This document shows, in pieces, positions 9,516 to 17,421 of a DNA stretch of 64,000 nucleotides; the first letter of the stretch is position 1; each line of letters starts with the position of its first letter. Made by a program: the position numbers and the translations under genes. The notes under the pieces are model-generated. The model worked only from the letters and a program-made list of their open reading frames with translations, ran no database searches and was not told the origin of the DNA. Source of the DNA: Desulfobacter postgatei 2ac9 (GTDB taxonomy: Bacteria > Desulfobacterota > Desulfobacteria > Desulfobacterales > Desulfobacteraceae); assembly GCF_000233695.2 (NCBI RefSeq), contig NZ_CM001488.1, positions 584,049 through 648,048 on the forward strand. The letters run 5' to 3'.

Positions 9516-10407
9516 TCCCCGCGTCTTTAGCCTCTTTGACAGCTTTGTTGAATTCAGTCACAGAGACACGCCTTGCTAATTCTTTCACGTGGAGCGCCTT
9601 CCCACAAGGGCGATATTGATCCATGATGTTGACATAGGTGTTTTTTGAGACATGGTTGGCAATAAATGACATCACCTCCCCGGTCCCGGCCATCCCGGAG
9701 GGCATGACCAGGTGTCTGAGCAGTAACCCTCGTGTGGCAATACCGTTTTCATCAAGCTGCAGATCGCCAACCTGTCGATGCATTTCGATAACGGCTTTTG
9801 CGGCTATTTGGGGATAATCCGGCGCATTGCAGGTTTGTTCGGCAATAGCCGGATCCCAAAATTTAAAATCCGGCATATAAATATCGATCACTCCCTCCAG
9901 CAGTTTTAACGTTTCCACCTTGTCGTATCCGCTGGAATTATATACCAGGGGTATCCTTAATCCCCCGTCAATCGCCATATCAAGGGCAGACAAAATCTGT
10001 GGCACCACATGGGTGGGGGTCACAAAATTAATGTTATGGCAACCGTTATTCTGCAGGATCAACATCATGCCGGCCAACTGCCCGAGTCCACACTCCTCTC
10101 CGTTTCCCTCGTGACTGATATCGTAATTCTGGCAAAAATTACATTTCAAGTTACAGTGGGTGAAAAAAATGGTGCCGGAGCCAAAAGCCCCGACCAATGG
10201 GGGTTCTTCCCCAAAGTGGGGATTAAAACTGGAAACAACCGCTTCTTCACCGGTAGAGCACTCACCCAACTCCCCGGAAAGACGGTCGACCTTACACGCT
10301 CTAGGACAAAGCTCACAGGATTTTAACAGATGTCGCGCTTTATTGATTTTATCCCGGAGCAGTCCTTTCTCTTTGGTCTCAATATAGGCTGGTTGAAAGG
10401 CTGCCAT
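9493..10407 (-). CDS. Radical SAM protein, PflX/AmmeMemoRadiSam-like
   Basis: Probable [4Fe-4S]/S-adenosylmethionine radical enzyme of the COG1313 type, related to pyruvate formate-lyase activating proteins. The cluster-binding CxxxCxxC is in THCNLKCNFCQNY at about residues 83-95. An N-terminal cysteine pair, CELCPRAC, is characteristic of this subgroup. Other visible segments are VTPTHVVPQI and IYMPDFKFWD. AAAGGAG precedes the ATG at a normal distance (304 residues). The substrate is unknown; the adjacent amino-acid dehydrogenase is divergent and may be unrelated. Confidence 0.85.
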   Translation of the reverse strand: MAAFQPAYIETKEKGLLRDKINKARHLLKSCELCPRACKVDRLSGELGECSTGEEAVVSSFNPHFGEEPPLVGAFGSGTIFFTHCNLKCNFCQNYDISHEGNGEECGLGQLAGMMLILQNNGCHNINFVTPTHVVPQILSALDMAIDGGLRIPLVYNSSGYDKVETLKLLEGVIDIYMPDFKFWDPAIAEQTCNAPDYPQIAAKAVIEMHRQVGDLQLDENGIATRGLLLRHLVMPSGMAGTGEVMSFIANHVSKNTYVNIMDQYRPCGKALHVKELARRVSVTEFNKAVKEAKDAGISRFAAF

Positions 10408-10576
10408 TGCATGCTCCTTTACCTTCTGGTGTCAATATATGAACTCGTAAAGTCATCTATAGAAAACTATTTATCATGTCAAGGCTGATCTGGCATCGAA
10501 ACCCCAACCGGGCACAGTCCCGACATGTTGCTCGTCGTGCCCATTCGGGCTATATTTCAGGTTCTTGATAATCGTT

Positions 10577-10605
10577 TTGTTCTTTGTTATTCTTAATTTT
10601 ATAGA
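10577..10605 (+). promoter_or_regulatory. Candidate sigma-70 promoter for the amino-acid dehydrogenase
   Basis: TTGTTC (10577-10582) and TATAGA (10600-10605) are separated by 17 bases, about 57 bases upstream of the GTG start. A short AAAGGAT/ATCCTTT hairpin follows directly in the leader. No factor-specific site is recognised. Confidence 0.4.
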
Positions 10606-10661
10606 AAAGGATATTTCCATCCTTTGAATACTATTCCGATCACAGAGGAGGCAAGACTGCT

Positions 10662-11774
10662 GTGGAAGACATTTTTGCATTGGGTGACAGTTTAGGACCC
10701 GCTAAGGTTATTCATGTTTATCAGCCGCACCTTGGCCTTAAAGGGGTACTTGTGGTAGACAATGTCGCCACCGGCCCCTCCATTGGAGGACTGCGCATGG
10801 CGGCGGATGTAAGCACGGTCGAATGTGCCCGTCTGGCCAGGGCTATGACCTTGAAGAACGCGGCAGCGGGACTTCCCCATGGCGGGGGCAAGTCCGTGCT
10901 TTGCGGTGACCCGCAAATGGATCCGGGAAAAAAGGAACTGTTGATTCGTGCCTTTGCCCATGCCCTTCGTAATGAGAAGGATTATATTTTCGGTCCGGAT
11001 ATGGGCACCAATGAGGAATGCATGGCCTGGGTCAAGGATGAAATCGGCCGTTCCGTGGGGTTGCCCTTTGAGTTGGGCGGCATTCCTCTGGACGTGATCG
11101 GTGCCACCGGGTTCGGTGTTCAGCAGGCCATAGAGGTTGCGATCGAGTACTGCAATTTTTCCCTTGCCGGCGCGCGTCTTGTGATACAGGGTTTTGGCGC
11201 GGTGGGCAGCCATGCTGCCCGTTTTCTCTCACAAAAAGGCGTTATCCTGGTAGGGGTGGCCGATTCCAGGGCAACCATCCATGACCCGAACGGTATTGAT
11301 GTGGAGGAACTGGTCCGGATCAAGACGGGCGGAGGCTCGGTGTTGGACTATCCACGGGGTAAGAAACTTGAGAGCGAAGAGGTGATTGACCTTGACTGTG
11401 ACATCTGGGTGCCTGCCGCCCGACCCGACATCCTGAATAAGGACAACGTTCATCGCCTGAAAACAAAGTTGGTTGCGCAAGGGGCCAACATCCCGCTGAC
11501 CCCTGAAGCAGAGCAGTATCTGCATGCCAAGGGGGTGCTGAACCTGCCCGATTTCATCGCCAATGCCGGCGGCGTCATCTGCGCTGCGGTGGAATATCAC
11601 GGAGGATCCCAGGCAACAGCCATGGAAAACATCCGCGATAAAATCACCGCCAATACCCGCACTATGCTGGAGGAGGCCAAACAAAAGAACATCCTCCCCA
11701 GGGAAGCTGCTTTGCATCTGGCTCAACGCAGGGTAATGAAGGCGATGGCGCTGAAGCGCTGGGGGATTTTTTAA
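10662..11774 (+). CDS. Glu/Leu/Phe/Val dehydrogenase
   Basis: Cytoplasmic NAD(P)-dependent amino-acid dehydrogenase catalysing reversible oxidative deamination. Intact family landmarks are visible: GGLRMAADVSTVE, the catalytic-lysine segment GLPHGGGKSVL, FGPDMGTNEE, the Rossmann loop QGFGAVGSHAA and FIANAGGVICAA. At 370 residues it is nearer leucine/phenylalanine/valine dehydrogenases than the about 420-450 residue glutamate enzymes, so I do not name the substrate. Translation starts at GTG with GAGGAG upstream. It is a complete homologue of the truncated gene at 8232-9515, separated only by the radical SAM gene. Confidence 0.9.
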   Translation: MEDIFALGDSLGPAKVIHVYQPHLGLKGVLVVDNVATGPSIGGLRMAADVSTVECARLARAMTLKNAAAGLPHGGGKSVLCGDPQMDPGKKELLIRAFAHALRNEKDYIFGPDMGTNEECMAWVKDEIGRSVGLPFELGGIPLDVIGATGFGVQQAIEVAIEYCNFSLAGARLVIQGFGAVGSHAARFLSQKGVILVGVADSRATIHDPNGIDVEELVRIKTGGGSVLDYPRGKKLESEEVIDLDCDIWVPAARPDILNKDNVHRLKTKLVAQGANIPLTPEAEQYLHAKGVLNLPDFIANAGGVICAAVEYHGGSQATAMENIRDKITANTRTMLEEAKQKNILPREAALHLAQRRVMKAMALKRWGIF

Positions 11775-11808
11775 TATCATAGCCTGTGGTATTAAGACAG
11801 GAGATAAG

Positions 11809-12246
11809 GTGGCTGAAATAGAACTTGTTACCACTGAACAAATTACAGAAAAAATTTATCTTATCCGAGGCGTTCAGGTGATGTTAGACCGGGATCTTGC
11901 AGCCCTTTATAGAGTTGAAACAAAGCGCTTAAAACAGGCTGTCAGAAGAAATATGAACCGTTTTCCCAATGATTTTATGTTTGAATTGTCAAAAGAGGAA
12001 TTTGCAGATTTAAGGTCACGGATTGCAACCCCCACTTTTGATCAGAGGCGTTTAAGATATCCGCCTATGGTATTCACGGAACAAGGTGTTGCCATGCTTT
12101 CCAGTGTATTGCGAAGTGACCGGGCAATTCAGGTAAACATCCAGATCATGCGCACTTTTACGAAAATGCGAAATATGATCTCTGAAAATCAAAAATTACG
12201 CAAAGCCCTGGAGGAACTGAAGCAGCAGACAGATGAAGATTTTTGA
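11809..12246 (+). CDS. ORF6N-domain protein with frameshifted tail
   Basis: The ORF6N domain is DNA-binding and common in phage antirepressors and in chromosomal genes of unknown role. Visible are the opening motif YLIRGVQVMLDRDLAALY, NMNRFPNDFMF and VFTEQGVAMLSSVL. The start is GTG behind ACAGGAG. The chain stops at 145 residues after KQQTDEDF. Skipping one T in each of two T-runs (around 12240 and 12253-12259) restores FEVVF, VLDELLAND and NQPKRKI, close to the usual end of this family. So the gene has either decayed by homopolymer slippage or contains read errors. Function without the tail is possible. Confidence 0.75.
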   Translation: MAEIELVTTEQITEKIYLIRGVQVMLDRDLAALYRVETKRLKQAVRRNMNRFPNDFMFELSKEEFADLRSRIATPTFDQRRLRYPPMVFTEQGVAMLSSVLRSDRAIQVNIQIMRTFTKMRNMISENQKLRKALEELKQQTDEDF

Positions 12247-12355
12247 GGTGGTGTTTTTTTGTTTTGGATGAGTTGCTGGCGAATGATAACCAGCCGAAAC
12301 GAAAAATATGATTTTAAAACCTCTTTTGAACAAAACCACTTTTTCAGGGGAAATC

Positions 12356-13135
12356 ATGAAGGATGACAAATTCAAAAAGTATCGATACTTTCTCAAAGAT
12401 AGTATTCGTAAAACAATTCCTTTCAAATTTACCGACCAAAACCTGGGCGTTCCAGTCCCTCCCATTGAAAAACCATATTCTGAGGGCGCAATATTAATAG
12501 ATCTTCCTGGTCCTGATGAATGGAATAGGATTTCCCAGACAGATCTCACGCATGCCATAGGCAACAGAAAGAGTCATCGGGTTTATTTGAATCAAAGCCT
12601 GACATTAGAAGAGCTGGCTTACCTGTTGTGGTGTACCCAGGGTGTCAGGGGAAAAAGATTTCACGGACATGCATACAGGAATGTGCCGTCCGCCGGCTGT
12701 CGTCATGCTATTGAAACTTATCTTGCCGTTTTTAATGTGGATGACATTGAGCCAGGCGTTTACAGATATTTACCCCTTTCCCATCAACTCGTATTTGAAT
12801 TCAAGGATGACCTGCTGTCAGAAAAAATGATCATTGCTTCCCTTAACCAGTCCTATCCGGGCAAATCGGCTGTTACGTTCATCTGGTCTGCCATACCGTA
12901 TAGAATGGAATGGCGGTATGGTTTGGCAGCGCATAAGGTCATTGCTCTGGATGCAGGCCATGTTTGCCAGAATCTATACCTTGCCTGTGAAACGATTGAT
13001 GCCGGGACCTGTGCGATTGCCGCTTACGATCAGGAAGAATTAGATGAACTGCTCGGTCTTGATGGTGAAGAAGAGTTTGCGATATACCTTGCCCCTGTGG
13101 GAAAGGTAAAAAAAAATCATCAGAATTATGTATAA
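12356..13135 (+). CDS. SagB/ThcOx-type nitroreductase-fold dehydrogenase
   Basis: FMN-dependent oxidoreductase of the SagB family. Members oxidise azolines in peptide natural products, but many stand-alone copies have unknown substrates. Visible are the flavin-phosphate segment GNRKSHRVY, LAYLLWCTQGVRG, RNVPSAGCRHAIETY and the C-terminal GHVCQNLYLAC. I choose the ATG at 12356 because AGGGG lies six bases upstream; a longer start at 12308 has no such site. That gives 259 residues. No cyclodehydratase, precursor peptide or transporter is nearby, so natural-product work is not supported here. Confidence 0.85.
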   Translation: MKDDKFKKYRYFLKDSIRKTIPFKFTDQNLGVPVPPIEKPYSEGAILIDLPGPDEWNRISQTDLTHAIGNRKSHRVYLNQSLTLEELAYLLWCTQGVRGKRFHGHAYRNVPSAGCRHAIETYLAVFNVDDIEPGVYRYLPLSHQLVFEFKDDLLSEKMIIASLNQSYPGKSAVTFIWSAIPYRMEWRYGLAAHKVIALDAGHVCQNLYLACETIDAGTCAIAAYDQEELDELLGLDGEEEFAIYLAPVGKVKKNHQNYV

Positions 13136-13282
13136 AGTATTACCGATTTTTACCGATACTAAATGGTTGACGAAAACATCGGGGTTGAGATACAAAGGCA
13201 TAAAAACCAATTGGAAAAAAGTTTTAAACATCTCAAGCACGGGAAAGCAACCCTGGAGAGCCGGCCGAGGTCAAAGGGCATT

Positions 13283-13309
13283 TCAAGACTTATCAGCATC
13301 AGCCGATAG
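13283..13309 (+). promoter_or_regulatory. Sigma-28 (FliA) promoter of flaG
   Basis: TCAAGACT (13283-13290), an 11-base spacer and GCCGATAG (13302-13309) closely fit the flagellar sigma-28 consensus (TAAAGTTT-N11-GCCGATAA), with the exact spacing. It lies about 30 bases before flaG. fliA itself is at 23944-24690. The rest of the 203-base gap after the nitroreductase gene holds nothing I can name. Confidence 0.7.
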
Positions 13310-13338
13310 GAATTGTTTACCTTAGGAAGGTAAAAAAT

Positions 13339-13770
13339 ATGAATGTAACAGGAAGTTCAATAACCAATACAGATAGACCTGAACCCGGCATTCGGGGTCA
13401 GGAAGCTACTGCCAAGACAGTAAGTGCAAACAGTAATACGCTGTCCGAATTAAAGCAGAGTACATCTTCTTCGGCAAATATTAAGCGCGCTGAAAGCCGG
13501 ACTTCTGAACAAAAGAGTGAAACTTCCGGCAATCAGGCCAAACTGACCAGAAAAGATGTCGAAGAGATGGTCGAAGCCCTTGAAGCGTTCGCCAACACTG
13601 TTCAGACCAGGCTGAATTTTACCATCGACGACGGCACCGAGGATGTGGTGGTCAAAATTATGGACAAAGAAACCGATGAAGTGATCAAGCAGTTCCCTGC
13701 AGAAGAACTTCTTGAGCTTCGTGAAAAAATGCAGGACTTAAGCGGCCTTCTTTTCAGTACGAATGTTTAA
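13339..13770 (+). CDS. flaG: Flagellar protein FlaG
   Basis: FlaG-family protein (143 residues), thought to influence filament length or assembly. The first about 70 residues are polar and low-complexity. The conserved C-terminal domain shows LNFTIDDGTEDVVVKIMD and QFPAEELLELREKM. It is the only flagellar gene of this block on the plus strand, and it has its own sigma-28 promoter, as expected for a late gene. It is convergent with fliW, ten bases apart. No flagellin gene is in the window. Confidence 0.92.
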   Translation: MNVTGSSITNTDRPEPGIRGQEATAKTVSANSNTLSELKQSTSSSANIKRAESRTSEQKSETSGNQAKLTRKDVEEMVEALEAFANTVQTRLNFTIDDGTEDVVVKIMDKETDEVIKQFPAEELLELREKMQDLSGLLFSTNV

Positions 13771-13780
13771 TTTGATTTTT

Positions 13781-14206
13781 TTATTTCAAAAGCGGTTGCT
13801 GGTGTGAGTAGGGACTGCCCTGGAGGATCAGTTGCATCCCTTCTTTTCGTTCATTGTTAATCACAATGGGCGCCATAAAATTCGCCGTCATATCTTCAGG
13901 CTTGCCCTGGGGAATAGTGATAATAACAAAACAGGATAGCTCTTCCTTTCCAAATTCCCATTTAATCGTCTTATCAAAATCCTTAACAGAGAGTGTGTAC
14001 TCTGGATAGAAACGAAGGGGGTCCATGATCACAAAGCCCAGATTCGGGTCATCCACGCATTGAAACAGATAAAAAGGAGAGGTTTCCTTTTTTTCAAGAA
14101 CAACATATCGTTTCTGCTGCCTGAATCCGGGGATACCCTCCGGCATATTGATGATTTTATCATCATCAATATTCACTTCACCCAATTGCCTTGTATTAAT
14201 CTTCAT
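13781..14206 (-). CDS. fliW: Flagellar assembly factor FliW
   Basis: FliW binds flagellin and CsrA and so links filament assembly to CsrA-mediated repression of flagellin translation (established in Bacillus and Campylobacter). Visible are the N-terminal TRQLGEVNIDDDKIINMPEG, GFVIMDPLRFYPEY and the C-terminal NFMAPIVINNE, typical of the 130-150 residue family (141 here). It starts seven bases after the csrA stop, with AAAAGG just upstream; the two probably form one operon. Confidence 0.93.
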   Translation of the reverse strand: MKINTRQLGEVNIDDDKIINMPEGIPGFRQQKRYVVLEKKETSPFYLFQCVDDPNLGFVIMDPLRFYPEYTLSVKDFDKTIKWEFGKEELSCFVIITIPQGKPEDMTANFMAPIVINNERKEGMQLILQGSPYSHQQPLLK

Positions 14207-14212
14207 TACCTT

Positions 14213-14464
14213 TTATTCAGACTCCTTGTCCTTATTACCTATCAGTTTGGCTGCCTTTGCAATATCAATATTATCTGTTGTCCCCTGGGAGGAAAGGATA
14301 TTCTCCTTTTGAATGGCGTCAAATACCTCCTGTCGCAGGACCGATATTTCCCGGGGCGCATCAATACCTAACCGAATGCTGTTTTTGCCGGTTTCAACCA
14401 CCTTTACGATGATATCATTAGCAATGACGATACTCTCACCAACTTTTCGTGTTAGAATAAGCAT
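14213..14464 (-). CDS. csrA: Carbon storage/translational regulator CsrA
   Basis: Small RNA-binding dimeric translational regulator. The canonical start MLILTRKVGESIVI, the core IRLGIDAPREISVLRQEVF and an extended C-terminal tail are visible (83 residues; about 61-80 is usual). Paired with fliW it likely controls flagellin or hook-protein translation. No clear ribosome site precedes the ATG. The upstream sequence appears to be the scar of a deleted flgL, which may have removed or changed the original initiation context. Confidence 0.95.
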   Translation of the reverse strand: MLILTRKVGESIVIANDIIVKVVETGKNSIRLGIDAPREISVLRQEVFDAIQKENILSSQGTTDNIDIAKAAKLIGNKDKESE

Positions 14465-14626
14465 AGGCTTAACAAATAATCCATCAGGCTGACATTAATA
14501 TTTTTAGCCGTTGAATTCAAAAAGGACTTACAGACCGCCCCAATTGACTCTTAAATTCATCGCCGAACGTACCATTGTTATAATCATATGCAACGTCAGA
14601 GTCAACCTTTGTTCCCGCAGGTCGTG
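14465..14626 (-). pseudogene. Probable flgK/flgL deletion scar
   Basis: In related genomes flgK and flgL (hook-filament junction proteins) usually sit between flgN and csrA. Here only 162 bases remain. One frame, continuing past the flgN stop, reads DSDVAYDYNNGTFGDEFK, similar in character to the C-terminal part of FlgK. A different frame reads NINVSLMDYL just before csrA, like the conserved C-terminus of FlgL. Neither has a start. I infer one or more deletions that left the tails. The protein resemblance is short and by eye. Confidence 0.45.
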
Positions 14627-15130
14627 CTACACCTGGGCCATGAACAGACAGCTGTTCTTTTTTCCCTGGGTCACCATCCCCTTGCCGGTGTATCGGGCCT
14701 GAGCAGGGTTGTTTCCGATTAGCGCCATAATGTTATCCACAACAGACAGATGCTTTTTAACCTGAACGCGATTGGATTTTATAAAATGGGCCACGATCTC
14801 TTTTTCTTTATCAATGGTTCGTTTGAGCTGTCTTATCTCGATTTTGTTTTTGTTGGGCAGCGGCAGAGCATGTACCAGTGCGCCCAGGGAAAAGGTATCC
14901 GTTTTTTTATCCATGCCGGGAAAATGATTTTGGCAGGCAACAAGAATATTGTTTCGCAATTCTTCGATTTTGCCGATAAGATCTTTTTTTGCTCTGGTTG
15001 TTTCCCATATCATGCCAATGTCAACGGTTCCGATAGCCTTTTTTTCAGCCTTTAATACCAGGTTCAGCTGCTGGTAGCAGGCAAGTTTTTCCTTAAGCAG
15101 CGTTTGGATACTATCGGCAGCTTTTTTCAT
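14627..15130 (-). CDS. flgN: FlgN-type export chaperone
   Basis: FlgN is the cytoplasmic chaperone for FlgK and FlgL. The 167-residue chain is helical and charged, with the family's C-terminal segment ARYTGKGMVTQGKKNS. Position after flgJ-like and before csrA supports the call more than any single motif. AAGGAG precedes the ATG. A sigma-54 promoter lies about 120 bases upstream. Its two client genes appear deleted just downstream, which is odd unless copies exist elsewhere. Confidence 0.75.
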   Translation of the reverse strand: MKKAADSIQTLLKEKLACYQQLNLVLKAEKKAIGTVDIGMIWETTRAKKDLIGKIEELRNNILVACQNHFPGMDKKTDTFSLGALVHALPLPNKNKIEIRQLKRTIDKEKEIVAHFIKSNRVQVKKHLSVVDNIMALIGNNPAQARYTGKGMVTQGKKNSCLFMAQV

Positions 15131-15245
15131 ATCCCTTCTCCTTATCTTGTTTCTATCAACTACGATATTGAATAGTTAAGAATATTTTCAATCCGTAAAA
15201 CAAGGAAATATTTTCCGTTTTTCGTTTTGTGCGGATTTAAAAAAA

Positions 15246-15261
15246 AGCAACTATTATGCCA
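15246..15261 (-). promoter_or_regulatory. Sigma-54 promoter of the flgN-csrA-fliW operon
   Basis: On the minus strand TGGCAT, five bases, TTGCT: a -24/-12 element with the invariant GG and GC correctly spaced. The surrounding bases are nearly the same as those of the promoter before fliK (44886-44901). A leader of about 105 bases reaches flgN. Confidence 0.75.
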
Positions 15262-15295
15262 TGATCCAATACAATCAAAATGTTTCAACAGGCTG

Positions 15296-15604
15296 TCAAA
15301 CTGAGTCCTGAAGCTGCTGGTATAAAAATTCTTTGAAGCCGGTCACACGACGACCCTGGGATAAATTTTGCGTAAGAAACTGGTCATGTAGGGACTGGTA
15401 GACGTCAGAGGCATTGCTTTCGGGGAAAAGACTGTCTCCGGGCAGGGTGTCCCGCATACGCTGCATCAAGGTATTGAGCATTAAAGCCTCAAACCCCTGG
15501 CAGGCTTTTTCAAGATCTTTTTCACGCTCGATCTGCCGGGTCGTATTGGTCGTATCCTGGGTATCTGTAACAGGCGTCATAACCCCAGGCATTTGAATAG
15601 CCAT
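15296..15604 (-). CDS. flgJ: Rod-binding protein, FlgJ N-terminal domain only
   Basis: Short FlgJ-like protein (102 residues) that would cap the growing rod. Conserved features are EKACQGFEALMLNTLMQRMR and the later FKEFLYQQLQ. The muramidase domain found in gammaproteobacterial FlgJ is absent, as is common in deltaproteobacteria; another enzyme must open the peptidoglycan. It follows flgI by 21 bases with GAGGGG before the ATG, and ends the flgF-to-flgJ operon. Confidence 0.85.
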   Translation of the reverse strand: MAIQMPGVMTPVTDTQDTTNTTRQIEREKDLEKACQGFEALMLNTLMQRMRDTLPGDSLFPESNASDVYQSLHDQFLTQNLSQGRRVTGFKEFLYQQLQDSV

Positions 15605-15625
15605 AATTTTTCCCCTCTAATAAGT

Positions 15626-16651
15626 CTAAAGTATCTCCAGACTGGCCTGTAGCGCCCCGGCCGCCTTAATACTTTCCAGAATACTGATCAGGTCCCTGGG
15701 CTGGACCCCTAAAGAGTTCAGTCCATTAACCAGTTCTCCGATGGTGGAGGTGCCGGGTAGTTCCATAATATACTGGGGGTTTTGTCCCTGGATCGTCACG
15801 TTCAGATCTCCATGGGCCACGGCCACATTTGAAATGGTCACCTCACTGCCGATAACCACCGTACCGGTTTTTTCATTGATCACAACCTTGGCAACGGTAT
15901 CCGGAACCACAGAGAGCCCTTCCACATCGGCAATAAACTCGGCTACATGTTCCTGCTGCATGGATTCGGGCACGTTCAGACGGATGGAACCGGCATCAAT
16001 AATCTTTGCAATCCCTTCCCCTAAAGCGGCATTGATGGTATCGCCCACCCGCCGGGCCGTGGTGAAATCCGGCCGGAACAGGGATAACGTCAATTGTTCT
16101 TTTCCTTCCAGACGAAATGGGATCTCGCGCTCCACTGTGGCCCCGTTGATAATCCGGGCCGTGAGAAGATGACTGCTCCGGTCGTTCACACCGGCGGGTA
16201 TCGCAAGACTTACTGCACCCTGGGCAATGGCATAAACGTTACCGTTAACCCCTTTCATGGGCATCATTAAAAGGGTTCCGCCCTTAAGGCTTGTGGCATC
16301 ACCTAACGACGAAACCGTGATGTCGATGCGGTCCCCGATCCGGGCAAAGGGCGGAATATTTGCCGTGGCCATGACGGCGGCCACATTCTTGACCTTGATC
16401 TGGTTTTTGTTAAAATGAAGATTCATTTTTTTAAGCATATTGGTCAAAGATTGGCGGGTGAATAGAATATTGTTCTTATCTCCTGTGCCGTTAAGCCCCA
16501 CCACCAGACCGTATCCGGTGAGCTGATTGGAACGGACCCCCTGGATGGCGGCCATGTCCTTGATTCGGGTGGCCATGGCGGGCTCTGAGAGGGAAAGCAG
16601 ACACAGCACGGCCCCTATACCGATGGTTATTTTTTTCAACAGATTGTTCAT
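15626..16651 (-). CDS. flgI: Flagellar P-ring protein FlgI
   Basis: Periplasmic P-ring subunit around the rod. After a signal peptide (KKITIGIGAVLCLLSLSEPAMA) come RIKDMAAIQGVRSNQL and GYGLVVGLNGTGD, hallmarks of FlgI. I start at the ATG at 16651, preceded by AAAGGAG, giving 341 residues. A TTG eight codons upstream is possible but would overlap that ribosome site. It follows flgH closely and belongs to the flgF-flgJ operon. Confidence 0.95.
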   Translation of the reverse strand: MNNLLKKITIGIGAVLCLLSLSEPAMATRIKDMAAIQGVRSNQLTGYGLVVGLNGTGDKNNILFTRQSLTNMLKKMNLHFNKNQIKVKNVAAVMATANIPPFARIGDRIDITVSSLGDATSLKGGTLLMMPMKGVNGNVYAIAQGAVSLAIPAGVNDRSSHLLTARIINGATVEREIPFRLEGKEQLTLSLFRPDFTTARRVGDTINAALGEGIAKIIDAGSIRLNVPESMQQEHVAEFIADVEGLSVVPDTVAKVVINEKTGTVVIGSEVTISNVAVAHGDLNVTIQGQNPQYIMELPGTSTIGELVNGLNSLGVQPRDLISILESIKAAGALQASLEIL

Positions 16652-16678
16652 GATGCCCACTCCTTTATCCCCCAAGGC

Positions 16679-17407
16679 TTACCAGGGCCAAATATTATCA
16701 ATTATCCGCGTACCCCAGCCCGGTTTCTGTTTGTCGGCCAGGGCCCCTCTGCCGTAGTACTCAATGCGAGAGTCCGCTAACGAGGTGGATTCCACCCGAT
16801 TGTCCGAATCAATGTCCTCGGGTCTGACAATTCCTGAGACCATGATGTACTGAACCTCATTATCCACTTTCATGGCCCTGCGTCCGAAAATGCTCAAGTT
16901 GCCGTTGGGCATTACCTCCGTAACCCGGGCCGCAATAGAGGCGGTTACCTGACCTGACCGGTCACTTGCGGCCTCCCCTTTGGTGGAATTTTCAAAACTG
17001 GTGTCAATGAGGTTGCCTCCATCAGAACCGCCGCCAAGATGCGTTACTTTTCCGAATGCATTCAATGTAGGCACTCCCACCGACATACTGGTTGTCCGCC
17101 CACCCTCGGAATTTACCTCCATTTCCGAAGAGGCGTTTTCGACAATATCCACGATCACCGTATCCCCGACATAAGCCGCCTTGGTGTCATCCAGCAGGAA
17201 TCTGTTCTGCGCCGTCCAAAGAGAGCCTTCCACAGGCTTTGCCATGGTGTATTCAGGTTGCACGGCAGGTGCAGGTATTGTGTCCTGGGGCACAACGCTT
17301 AAGGCCGACTCCCCGCGACCGGACATACAACCGGTAAACGTCCCTGCCATAAGCGTCAGCAACAATGCGACTCCCCCACGTATTATTTGTTTATGAATGG
17401 ACTGCAT
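16679..17407 (-). CDS. flgH: Flagellar L-ring lipoprotein FlgH
   Basis: Outer-membrane L-ring subunit. The N-terminal lipoprotein signal ends in the lipobox TFTGC at about residue 27. The ring domain shows SLWTAQNRFLLDDTKAAYVGD and VSGIVRPEDIDSDN. Length 242, normal. AGGAGG sits well before the ATG. It lies between flgA and flgI. Confidence 0.94.
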   Translation of the reverse strand: MQSIHKQIIRGGVALLLTLMAGTFTGCMSGRGESALSVVPQDTIPAPAVQPEYTMAKPVEGSLWTAQNRFLLDDTKAAYVGDTVIVDIVENASSEMEVNSEGGRTTSMSVGVPTLNAFGKVTHLGGGSDGGNLIDTSFENSTKGEAASDRSGQVTASIAARVTEVMPNGNLSIFGRRAMKVDNEVQYIMVSGIVRPEDIDSDNRVESTSLADSRIEYYGRGALADKQKPGWGTRIIDNIWPW

Positions 17408-17421
17408 ACCAAGCCTCCTGG

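Noticed and set aside
13128-13325. 65-codon frame before flaG
   Set aside because: It has no ribosome site or motif and covers the sigma-28 promoter.
14511-14702. Plus-strand frame across the flgN-csrA gap
   Set aside because: It overlaps flgN in antisense, and the minus strand carries flgK/flgL-like remnants.
15111-15120. GCCGATA on the minus strand inside flgN as a sigma-28 promoter
   Set aside because: No -35 box at the required spacing, and it lies within coding sequence.
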